A stretch of 64,000 bases of DNA from Capitulum mitella. Its lineage: Eukaryota; Arthropoda; Thecostraca; Pollicipedomorpha; Pollicipedidae. The stretch spans positions 6,863,822 to 6,927,821 of the forward strand of contig CP099842.1 of NCBI GenBank assembly GCA_030062745.1, given 5' to 3'. A program made the position numbers and the translations under genes. The notes under the pieces are model-generated. The model searched no databases. It was not told the DNA's origin and saw nothing but the letters and a program-made list of their open reading frames with translations. How positions within the stretch are numbered: position 1 is the stretch's first letter; each line of letters starts with the position of its first letter. This document shows positions 13,701-25,700 of the stretch, piece by piece.

Positions 13701-16700
13701 TCCGCAGTGTCTGCCGTAGTTCGCCCGCACGTGTTGCCGTCCGCTCCAGTGGCCTGGAACGCCCGCTCGAGCTTGTTTGTTGGTCTGCTCTAGCTTTTGT
13801 TTGGTGCATGGAATGTCTCACCGTTTGCATATGGCTATGGTTTTCTTGTTTTGCTAAGTGGTTGTAGTGGAGAAGAAGCTGAGGTGGCTTGTCTGTTTTG
13901 TGCCGAAATCGCGACACTTGCGTTTGCTTAAAAGGCCAGCTGATAACATCCGCAGAGAATTGCTGTACAGAGGCTTCATTCCGTGGCGGCGGCATTTGGG
14001 GATAGATGCCGGTTCGGTCACACTGCTCAGAACAGCTGCGGGCCATCTGATAGCTGCGGCTGCCGATTAGGGAGGGAGGGCGCGCGCTGTACAGAGTAGA
14101 CGAGTCACGCCACCGTAGTCGCCGCACAGATTACCGCACGTGCGCTGTGAAATCACATCTCAACACTGCCAGTGGAGGAAGAAGTGGACACCGACGTCAC
14201 CGACGTCCGAACACTGCTTGTGGGAGTAGGGGTTTGTCACAAGCGTGAACACTGCTTGTAAAGGAGGAATCGGCAACGGTCGTGCGTCACTGCCTAGCGG
14301 TCCTGTCAGGACGGTGCTCGTGACGTCACTGCGGGACTCTGACGTCATGGCGAGCCTGAGCACGAGTGCCAACTGCTGTGTAGTTCAGTTTGTGCCCGAT
14401 ATGCGCATGCTTCACATGCCTTCCAGCGGATGCAAACTCACGGCTCGCCGCATCAGCGATGAGACTCGGTGGTCGCACGAAATGTTTCGCACACCGTAGT
14501 CACTGTTAATTACATCACTTGTCAGCACGGGGTGCTGTTTTTTCTGTGTGTTGGGATAAAAATGAGCAGATCATGGTCATGCAAATAAGCATTAGTCTGC
14601 TTTTTTGTTCTTCCTTCATCGAAATTCAGTTTTCCTCGTATAACGATAAAACCCTGATAGCGTAAAACCGATGCATAGTTTGAGACGTTTGCCGTTCTCG
14701 CGTTGCTCCGTAGCCGTGTGCCAGGTCATGGTAGACACGAGGTTGGTCGTGGTAGCCGTCCCAGGAGCGTGACGCGGCCGTAACGCTGCCGCGTGCCGGT
14801 GACGCCAGGGGCCAGTGGGTGCAGCTGCTGGAGGTGCTGGACGCCCGGGACGAGAAGCTGACGGCCGCCGGCGAGCTGCACAGGTTCAACCGGGACGTGG
14901 CCGAGTCGCTGCAGCGGATCCAGGTACGGAGCCCCCCTTTCCCCGCCCCCTCCCTTCTCTTCCCAGGACGGAGTTCGCCCCTTCCCTTCTCTCCCCGCGG
15001 GCCGGAGGAGGGCTCGAGGTGGGACCACTGGTCGGTGACGCACCGACAGGATGTTTTTACTGCTGGTGCCCACGGAGATCCCATTCCGCCTTCTGCCCCG
15101 GATCGGGAAGGACCGGGCTGCGATGTGTTTTCCGCTGTATTATTGACTCACCGATAGGTCCTCATTTGAAATTCCTCGTTGTCTGGGGTGCGAGCGCGCG
15201 GCGCGGCGTCACGATCACCCACGGGAGGTAGCGCGACCGTCTGCTGCCGCTCCCGTGCGGCTGGGCCTGACCGACTGCCGGGCCATTGCAGGAGAAGTAC
15301 GCCCAGATACCGGACGACCTCGGCCGCAGCCTGCAGGCGGTGCACGCGCTCATCAGGCGCCACGAGGGCTTCGAGAACGACCTGGTGGCGCTGGAGGCCC
15401 AGCTGCAGGTACTGAGGCGGGGCGGCTGTAGCCTCTGAGTGGCAGCCTCGGGTCTGGCCCAGTCCACTGCCTGATTGCAGGTTCGGACGTTCTCTGTGTT
15501 CGGATGTGTTCGCTGTTGCCCTGGTGCAGCGTGCCGGTGAACGACCTGACCTAGCCCCGGCCGCGTAGGAACTTTCATTTCATGTGCCGTGCTCGCCATG
15601 GCCCTGGTGCAGCGTGCCGGTGAGCGATCTGACCGGGTCGCCGCCGGCCGCAGGTGCTGGTGAACGACTCGGCCCAGCTGCAGGAGTCGTACCCGACCAA
15701 CGCCGAGCACATCGCCGAGCAGCAGCAGCTGGTGGTCAGCAGCTGGGACCAGCTGCACCAGCGCGCCGCCCAGCGCAAGGAGGAGCTGCAGGCCAGCCTC
15801 GAGCTGCAGCGCTTCCTCACACAGGTGGGCGGGGAAGCTGCGTGACCGCCCGGGTGTCCGGAGCTGGACAAACTGACACCCGTTCGGCTTCGAGAGTGTG
15901 ATTATAAATGTCTCTGAAGAATGGTAGGCTTTGAAAAGCTGGTGTGTTTGCGCAAGCCGGAAAAGGCGGAGGAAATATACCACTCATCTCGGTTTCATTT
16001 TGTTTTCGTTGTCTGCGTCCTCAACGCGTGTTTCATTGGAATGTGTTGTGAATCGTTCTTGCATAGGTCGTGTTTGTAACATGACCTAGAAAGAGCCACA
16101 AATATCACCATCAAGAGCTGCTACGCTGCGTTGAAATGCCACATCGCCGTGTTCCGCTGCCGGCTCTCCTGCGGGCTGACCTGAACCTCTCTGACCCTGA
16201 CCTGCGCCCTCAGGGCCGTGACCTGATGACGTAGTCGGCTGGTCTGCGGGCCGACCTGAACCTCTCTGACCCTGACCTGCACCCTCAGGGCCATGACCTG
16301 ATGACGAGGTCGGTTGGTCTGGGGGCCGACCTGAACCCTTCTGACCCTGACCTGCGCCTTCAGGGCCTTGACCTGATGACCTGGGCGGCCGACCTGCGGG
16401 CCGGCATGCTGACTGTGGAGGCCGTGACCTGATGATGGCCGAACTGCGGGCCGTCCTGAACCCCTCTGACCCTGAGCTGCGCCCTCAGGGCCGTGACCTG
16501 ATGACCTGGGCGGCCGACCTGCGGGCCGGCATGCTGACGGAGGAGGCCGTGCGAGACGCGGCCAGCGCGCAGGCGCTCAAAACCGAACACGACCGGGTCA
16601 AGGCCGAGGTGGAGGCGCGGGAGGAGAACTTCACCGCGCTCGTCCAGATGGCCGAGACCATGATCCAGGACGGACACTACGCCTCGCAGGTGGGCGCCGG

Positions 16701-19700
16701 CGGCCGATGGGATCCGCGGACGGGTGCGGTCCTGAGGCCGCTTCTTCTTGGAGGTGCGGCGGATGGTTTGGTTTCTCTCGTAAACAAGCTCTTACTGTGG
16801 GACTTTTACGAGCCATGGGCGTCGCGGTGAGGCTGAAATAGACGTTTCAAAAGAGTATCGACTTGGCAGTCAACGAGAGGGCTATTAACAGTCGTTCCGT
16901 ATTTTGACTTGTATCATGAGGCAGAAATTGTCGTAAGGATTGAACGTCTGACGTCCCCATTTTCCGCGCAGGAGATCCAGGAGAAGCTGGAGCAGGTGCT
17001 GGAGGAGCGCAGGAAGCTGCACAGCGCCTGGCAGCAGCGCAAGATCTACCTAGACCAGCTGATCGACTACCACTTCTTCCTGCGCGACGCCAAACATCTG
17101 GACTCGGCCAGCAGCCAGCAGGAGGTGAGAGGACTGGTGTCGACTGATGTCCCCTTCTTCGCCACGTGTTTATCGACGTAGTGACGTCTTTAATGTTTGG
17201 TCTGTGCTGAAGGTTTTCTGAAAGTTCCATGGCCTTCATGTGGAATAAGGTATGATGAATATATGCCAAGTTCTGCTTTCTTTGAAATGTTTGAACATTT
17301 TCTTTATACTACAGTTATTTAGCTCCTCGTTACATTTTGGTTTAGTTTATTCGCTAGAGAATGGTTTAGTTTATTCATCCTGGATCTGGTAACGTTTACA
17401 GATTTTCAAATCCTTAACATAAAACACCCATTGTAGCTCTCACGGTACGATGGTCGTGTTGCGTGTGGAGGTCATCTACCCGGTGTGGACCACGTGCACA
17501 GCGGCGCGCTCTCCCTGCAGGCGGCGCTGTCCAAGGCCGAGTTCGGCTCGACGGTCGACTCTGTGGAGGCCGAGGTTCGCCGCCAGGAGGCGCTGGACCG
17601 GCTGGTGGGCGTGCAGAACGACCGGCTGACCCAGCTGGGCGAGCACGGCACCAAGCTGCTCCAGCAGAACCACTTCCGCAGCCCGGAGATCCGCGAGAGG
17701 TGAGGCCGGGCTCCGGCCGCGGCGCGGCGGCCGAACGAGAATCGCCCTTGTCGCGGTCTGGGGCTCCACGAAAGCCGGCCGGTCGGTGACTACGTCCGTT
17801 AGCCTTGTTAACGCTGTACTGCTGAAGGTGCTGCTGAGTGTGGGCTCAGGGTCCGGTCCTGAAACGACATGGACGATATGAACAGGAATCCATGTCGTCC
17901 GCATCCAGCCTGTCTGACGATGGTGCGACCATGGTGTTGGTGCTGGTTGCTGACCGTTGGCGGTGCCGACACCACCGGGCACTGTCTAGTGGTGCCGGCC
18001 TGTGGCTGGCGGTGCCGCCGTGTCGACTGGTGACGCCCGTGCCCGTTGTGCCGGCAGGCTGGAGGAGTGCACGGTGCGTCGGCAGAAGGTCAGCCAGCTG
18101 GCTTCGGAGCGACGCCGCGGCCTCACCGACTCGCTGCTGCACGCCCAGTTTCTGCGCGACTGCGCCGAGGTGAGGGCAGGGGTCCAGTGTGCGCTGCCGA
18201 AGTGGCCCTGTTGGCCGGTATGTCGTGGGACCACGGTGACTGACGCGTCTTGTTGTCCCTTGTCGCCGGTGTTCGGTGCGATAACGCCGCTGTTTTTTCT
18301 CCCGCCGGACAGGCCGAGACCTGGATCGGCGACAAGAAGAAGGCGCTCGAACTGGAGAAGGTCGGCAGTGACATCACCAGTCTGGAAGAGAAGATCAAGA
18401 AGCTGCAGAAGCACCAGGCGTTCCAGGCGGAGCTCACGGCCAACCAGCCGCGCATCGCCGAGATCAAGGACAAGGGTGAGCCGGCGCAGGGCAGCCGTTC
18501 AGCGTCATTTGACGAGCCGGAAGGCGCTCACTCGGCGGGGTTCGATCAGGTCCGAGGGGCCTCGATCGGGTAGCTTTGCCGTGTCTGCCGTCTCCATGTG
18601 TCTGTCTGACTAGTCCCGACACCCGTTACCACCGTGTGTGTTCACGGAGCCGTTGTCGTTGGCCGGTCTTCAGACGCCTCGCTCGGTGGTGACGTCCGGC
18701 CTCTGACGGACCACTTTGTCCTGCCGGCAGGCGAGAAACTGCTGCAGCAACGCCACCTGAGCTCGCGCGAGATCCGGCAGCAGCTGGAGGCGCTGCTGAC
18801 CTCCTGGCAGCAGCTGCTGGCCGAGAGCGCCTCGCGCGGCCGCGGCCTCGAGGAGGCGCAGGACATCCTCGACTTCAACAACCAGGTCGAGAAGGTGGAG
18901 GCCTGGATCCGAGACAAGGTCAGTGGCGCGGCTGCTCGTGCCTGTCCCCGCTTTTTAATGGTTAATGGTCGTTTTCATCGCCAGCGATTGAATGGTTGGC
19001 GAACGATAGTATTCTAAAGCTCACCACTTGTAATGTCCAGCCATTCTCTAGCGATTGGTACTATCGGAGAGTTGGCCCACGAGTGAATTTTAGTGGCTTT
19101 AGATATGGTCGGAGGATGTTGCAAAGAACGTTGGAAAAGGTTGCGGGAAATTCGCGTTCAGTGTAGGGAAAAACATCGTATTATTCTACACGCCCTACAT
19201 TCATGTTTCGATAAGCACCGTTTTCAAGCCTCCGTCGTAATACGCACCATACAGCTGATTGGAACTGGTCCGCTCCGTCGACTGTCGGACCCGTGAGGCC
19301 GGCCGGCGCCGTCACCGTGTCGGCGTCTCCGCAGGACATGCTGGTGCAGGCGGCCGAGACGGGCCGCGACTACGAGCACTGCCAGGCGCTGCAGCGCCGG
19401 CTGGACGACGTCGACTCGGACATGCGCGTCGACGACGTGCGCATCAAGAACATGAACGCGCTGGCCGACAAGCTGATCCGCCAGGGGCAGGGCGACAACC
19501 GCGCCGTGCAGCAGAAACGCGACGAGCTCAACCAGAAGTGGGTGTGGCCGGCCGGCCGGCAGTCGCGAGTCCTGTGTGTGGCCGGAGTGTTGTGTGGGCG
19601 TGTTTGCCTGGGGAGTGATTAGTTAAAGCTGACATCCTGAAGTATTAGGGAAAAGCTCGAGGCTGTTAAAAGCTGGGCTCTGTTACGTGCTTGAACCGGC

Positions 19701-22700
19701 GTAAGCTTTACCATAAATGAGAACTGAAATGCGGATTTTGATCCACTCATTATGTACCTGGGTCTATCACCCACCGCCTAAGATACGTTGGACGCTCCGC
19801 GTAATCTGAGTTTTTGTCGGTGTTGGCAACACTCGCCCAGGTCCGTTGAGCTGACCCGTTGATGATTTTACGAGAGTACTCCGGTCTGATCCAGCGCCCT
19901 TGCCCTCTCAGGTGGAAGTCGCTGCAGGTGGCGCTGGCCGCGTACCGCGAGCAGCTGGCGGCCGCGCTGGAAGTGCACGCCTTCAACCGCGACCTGGCCG
20001 ACACCGCCGAACGCATCCAGGAGAAGGCGCTCTCGCTCTCGTCCGAGGACACCGGCAAGGACCTGGGCTCTGTCGAGTCGCTGCAGCGGAAGCAGGAGGC
20101 CGCCGAGCGCGACATGACCGCCATTGAGGGCAAGCTGAAAGTAAGTGTGGCAGCCGCCCGGCCGGCCGGGGGGAGGAGGGGCGGCCGATCCGCCTCATGC
20201 GGTCCGGCTGGCCGTGGAACGGGGAGCTGTTGTTGAGTTGTTCAGTCTCTGGCAGTCCGGCCGGCCGGGGGGTGGGATGGACAGCCTGTCTCCGGCGGTC
20301 CGGTCGGCTGAGGAGGGGGCGGTCAGTCTGTCTCCGGTGGTCCGGCCGGCCGGGGAGTGGGGCGGTCAGTCTGTCTCTGTCAGTCCGGCCGGCCGGGGAG
20401 TGGGGCGGTCAGTCTGTCTCCGGTGGTCCGGCCGGCTGGGGAGTGGGGCGGTCAGTCTGTCTCCGGTGGTCCGGCCGGCTGGGGAGTGTGGCGGTCAGTC
20501 TGTTTCCGGCGGTCCGGCCGGCCGGGGAGTGGGGCGGTCAGTCTGTCTCCGTCAGTCCGGCCGACCGGGGAGTGGGGCGGTCAGTCTGTTTCCGGTGGTC
20601 CGGCCGGCGGCTGGGCCGGACCGGAATTGGGCCGTTTGTTGTAGTGGCGGCCAGGGATTCGGATGCAGATGACAAGGGGAAGATCGGTTTAAAATGTTGA
20701 AAATATGTCACGGCCGGGGCGACCCTCGCCAACGCGGCACAGAAAGTCGTTATTCCGCGTGCATGGTCGCCGTTTGTTTCTGCGTATTGTCTCTCACACA
20801 GTATCCGTGTTAACATTGCCACCTGTCGACACTGGACGGCACCTGACGGCAGTGTGGGCTCGGTCCTCAGGAGCACGACACGGAGGCGCGCCGCCTGATG
20901 CAGAAGTACCCGGACCGGGCGGCGCCGATCCGCGCGCAGCTGCAGCTCGTGCAGGACAGCTGGCGCCGGCTGCAGGCCAGCTGCGCCAACCGGCGCGCCC
21001 TGCTCGCCTCCTCCTACACGCTGCAGAAGTTCAACACCGACCGGCGCGAGCTGGAGTCCTGGGTGGCTGACATGATGAGCCGAATGGCCGAGAGCGGGGA
21101 CGGCGACGACGCCGAGCGCGCCGAGGAGCTGCTGCAGCTCCACCAGGTGGGTCCGGCTGGCTGGCTGCGGGTTCTGGAACGGGCAGGTAGATACGTGACG
21201 AGGCATGTGTAATGAACCAACAGCCACTGGAAATACCTGCCAGTTTGAACGTTGTTCCCAGCAAACGGAAGCACAAGAGGTCGGCCTGATGGGAATTTTA
21301 ACGCGTCCCCGACTGGGGGGGGGCAGTTGACTGCCCCCCCTGAGGTTTTTCTGGGATTGCGAGAGAACGAACTAACACAGAGTCACAAAACTTTGTGTAC
21401 CTTTTGCTCCATCAATTTTACGTCTCGTGTCAAAATTTTGACCTCAGGTCAGGTCAGGTGCCTGACCTAGACCAGGTCAAACAGACCTATGTCAAAAAAA
21501 GTTTAGCGCCCTCTAACTTTTTCGCAAAACAAGATATCTCAATAATACTTTCAGGGATTAGTCATCGTGACAGATGCAACAAATCTGCTATCTCAGATTT
21601 TTCGGAATTTTCCGGGTCATTGACCTAAGGTCAAGCTCACTTTTAAGACATATCGCCGTTTTTTTCTGAAATTGATGGGATATTTCATCACATTTTTAGT
21701 GTGGAGTGAAGCAGACATCTAGTTACCGTCATTGAGCAAAGTATCAGTGACTTCCAGCCATTGACCTGAGGTCAGGTCACGAGTAACTGAAGTGGGCCAA
21801 AATGTACCACCGTCAAAATCGACGATGAATTACTCAGAATGGGTAGAAAATGACACAGCTAGCTTGCACAGACGTAAGTGAACCTCAAAAACCTCAAAAA
21901 GTTTGAAAAAGTAGCATATTTTGGAAACAAACAGGCTCTCGCGAATAAAGTTCCGCCAACTTTGTAGATTGGCAACTAATCAATTTTTCCAAAATTTAAG
22001 CATGAGAAACCATCACAAGAACCACAAAGATCAATAAAATTTACATAGATCGTCTTTTTCGCGAAAATAAAGGAACGCTAAAATTAGTTCCCGTCAATTT
22101 GGTACCGCATACGGCAGCGGCGCACAGTGACGCCTGACGGGAGAATTACGGTGTCTTGAACTCAACGTTTCGGCGTATATATTGAACAAATCTGAGGAAA
22201 TTAGACGTGTATCGGCATCTGCGGACATTTACTTGTGCGCTGGTGCCTTTACCTATGCGTTATTAGTTACAGCCCTTGAGATTCAGGCCATTTCTCGGTC
22301 TCATGCAGTCGGCTATGAGAAAACATATATAGGGCGTAAATTGGCTTACATATTATCTAAAACCAAAAATGAGACCAGTTTCGAGCTCTACTCGTGACGG
22401 GCTTTCCAACGGTATGCTTATTTTTATCGTGCGACTAACCGTTCGTGAGTTAGAGGGGGGGGCAGTCAACTGCCCCCCCCCAGTCGTCGGTGTTCGGGAC
22501 GGACCGACGGTCGTGCGCGGGTTAAGTAAAATTCGACCTTACTATAATTTTACAAACGTTGCTCGGCAGTTTTCGGAATGGATGCTCGTCCTCTCTCTGT
22601 GCAGTGGTGCGGTCCGCTGTACGCCGCCGATGTCTGGTGTGCCGACCGTCGCTTCTGACTACGATCCTTTTCCGCCGCTGCATCTCACTCCGGCCTTCCC

Positions 22701-25700
22701 CGACCACAGGAGCGCAAGGCCGAGATGGACGGCCGCCAGGAGGCGTTCAAACAGCTGAAGGACTTCGGCCACAAGCTGATCCAGCAGCAGCACTACGCAC
22801 GTGACGAGGTGGAGACGTCCCTGGCGCAGCTGGAGGAGCTGCGACGCACCCTGAGCGCCAGCTGGGAGGAGCGCCGCCACCGGCTGACGCAGGCACACCA
22901 GCGCCAGCTGTTCGACCGACAGGCGCAGCAGGCGCACGCCTGGCTTGCCTCCAAGGAGGCCTTCCTCAACAACGACGACCTCGGGGTGAGCAGGCGCGGG
23001 CGCCGACGCTGCGGGTTGGACGGTGACGGCCTGTCGTCAGTGTTGGCCTCGGATGACGGTGCACAGGTAGACCCTAAATGTCATGATGCTTGTGATTGGC
23101 GTACTCCACATTGACACGTAATACCTTTTTCTTATTAAATCTTTTCGTGACTTCGTAAATACCAAAATGTATCCTCGTATGTAACAACATTGTGTGTGTC
23201 ATTGTTACGCCATTTACTTCAGCGGCGCTAGCTTGATATGGGATGTTGCCTCTCCCACTATTGGACCCGTTCGGCCTGTCAGGTAGCTGACCGCTGCCCA
23301 GCCCTTGTGCCGCCAGTTTCCCGCCCCCCCCTCCCCCGCTCTCGTTTGTCCGTGGTCCGTTCTGCCTTGGGCCTCAGTCAGCGTTTGCCCGCCGCAGGAC
23401 TCGATCGCCAGCGTGGAGGCTCTCATCAAGAAGCACAAGAGCTTCGAGAAGACATTCTCAGCGCAGGCCAGTCGCATCGACGACCTGGAGCAGTCGGCCA
23501 TGGAGCTGGTGGCCAGCAAGCACTACGACTCGGAGAGCATTCAGGAAACGCTGCAGTCCGTCTGCCAGCGCAGGTGAGACTGGGGCCGACCGGTAATGGT
23601 GACCCCGCACTGCTGGCAGCCCGGTGATGATTCGGCTTTTGGCCAGTGTTGTAAACCTGGTTGTTCTTCCTGGTGTCGGAACACAAAGTCTCTTGAAGTA
23701 CAAGATGTTATGCGTTTACGTGAGAAATATGGACTGACTAGGTGCTTTGCAAGCGTGTGGCCAGCAGGGGCGGATCCAGCGGATCTGTTGGGGGGGGGGG
23801 GGCAAATCAGCTTCCTGGGTCTACATGGTAGGTCAGCGGAGTCGTTGAACGGGGGGAAGGTGGAAGGCGGCTGACCGTGTTGGAGTGTACCGAGCGGTCG
23901 AGTATGAATGGTGAACCATCAACGGGACGGGGGACGCTGGGCAGCTTCATACTGTGGTTGAGTAAGAATACCCATGTCTTTTTTTGGGGGGGGGGGCAAA
24001 TGGCCATTTTGGAGTACAAAATTTTTCTAATATAAAATACAAATTTTTTGGTGCTCCTTGAGACCAGACAACGACAGTTTTTCCAACACTGTCAGACTGT
24101 TTGCAGTTCACCCTGTGCCATGGTATGCCCTGTCATGGGTGTTCAGTAAAAGAACGCGGAGAGATGGGGCGTTGGATGCGGACATGTTGGCTCCTGTGTT
24201 TGCCCTTGTTTGTTCTGCATTTACCACAGTCTGCTTAGAAGCTTCTTTTGCACATCAATGTATTTTCCAAATTCATCCCAGCCAGCTCTCATCATACCTA
24301 CCCTGAGCCAGTGCCGAACCCATGACGTGGCGGCGTGGCACATCCCCGTGAGTCGTCCCAATACGCTCCTCTGATGTGACGCGCCCCTGTGAGGGCCCGC
24401 CTCTGTGTCGGTCGCGTGACGCTGCTGTCGCGGCGCCGGCAGGGACCGCATCAAGGAGTCGTCCCTTGTGCGGGGCCAGCGACTCGCCGAGTCGCTCCAG
24501 CTGCAGCGCTTCCTGCGCAACATCTACGAGTCGGAGACCTGGCTCGGCGAGAAGATGCAGGTCGCCTGCGACGAGTCGTACCGCGAGCCGTCCAACCTGC
24601 AGTCCAAGATCCAGAAGCACCAGGCGTTCGAGGCCGAACTGCAGGCCAACGCGGGCCGCGTGCTCGCCGTGAACCAGGTGAGCGCCGCCGCCCGTGGCGG
24701 CTGCGTCGGCCGCCTGTCCGTGAGGGCGAGCTGGTGGTGACGGAGCTCGCGGACGGCTCCGGGGTCAGCGGTGGGACGAGGCGGGGAGGGCGGTAGCAGG
24801 CGAGCGCCGAGGCGATGCTGAGAAGCTTTATGCGATTTGCTCCCTCACCCGGTTTTAGCGGTCGATTTTCACTGTCCCATCCGACGAAAAGCCATGAAGC
24901 CTGATCTGCCATCTCGTGTGTGACCCGCCGTCTCATCTGTGACGCGCCGTCTCTGTGACCCGTCGTCCCCTCTGTGACCCGTTGTCTCCTCTGTGGCCCG
25001 CCGTCGTCTCTGTGACCCGTCGTCCCCTCTGTGATCCGTTGTCTCCTCCGTGACCCCCTGTCTCCTGTGTTGCCCGCTGCCTCCTCCCTGACCCGCCCGC
25101 TCCGTCTGACGCGCCGCTCCTCGCCGCCGCAGGAGGGCGAGTCGCTGATGACGGCCGGCCACTACGCCGGCATGGAGATCCAGGCGCGCCTGGACGCGCT
25201 GGAGGCGCTCTGGCGCCAGCTGCAAGACGAGACCACGCTCAAGAAAAAGCGGCTCCAGGAGGCGTACCAGGTCAGGGCCGGTCGCCGGGTGATCAGTCTC
25301 TCGCGGAGTTCGGCGCTGCGGCAGTGGGTCGGTTGATGCGCTCAGTGAGGTTTCCGGTGCCGCAGTTTTTTTAAGCACATGATGGTGCATCTGCGTGAAC
25401 CTGCTTACGACATGGCAGCGGCAGTTTGAATGTCTTAGTGGTGACACCAAGCGAGCGTCGTGGATGTTTGGCGTGTCCATCCGTTTTCCCGTATCTGTGA
25501 CAAGCGTTTGCGGCTGCGGACGAGCCGTGACCGGGTGCCGCCGCCGCAGGCGCTGCTCTTCCTGCGTACCCTGGACGAACTGGACGCGTGGATGGACGAG
25601 GCGGAGGCGCAGCTGGCCTCCGAGGACCACGGCAGCTCGCTGACGGCCGTCACCAGCCTGCTGAAGCGGCACCAGCTGCTCGAGGCCGACATCCACGCGC

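Noticed and set aside
16195-16530. CRISPR-like repeat array
   Set aside because: 75-bp units are contiguous copies of a splice junction with no spacer structure, in a eukaryotic intron.
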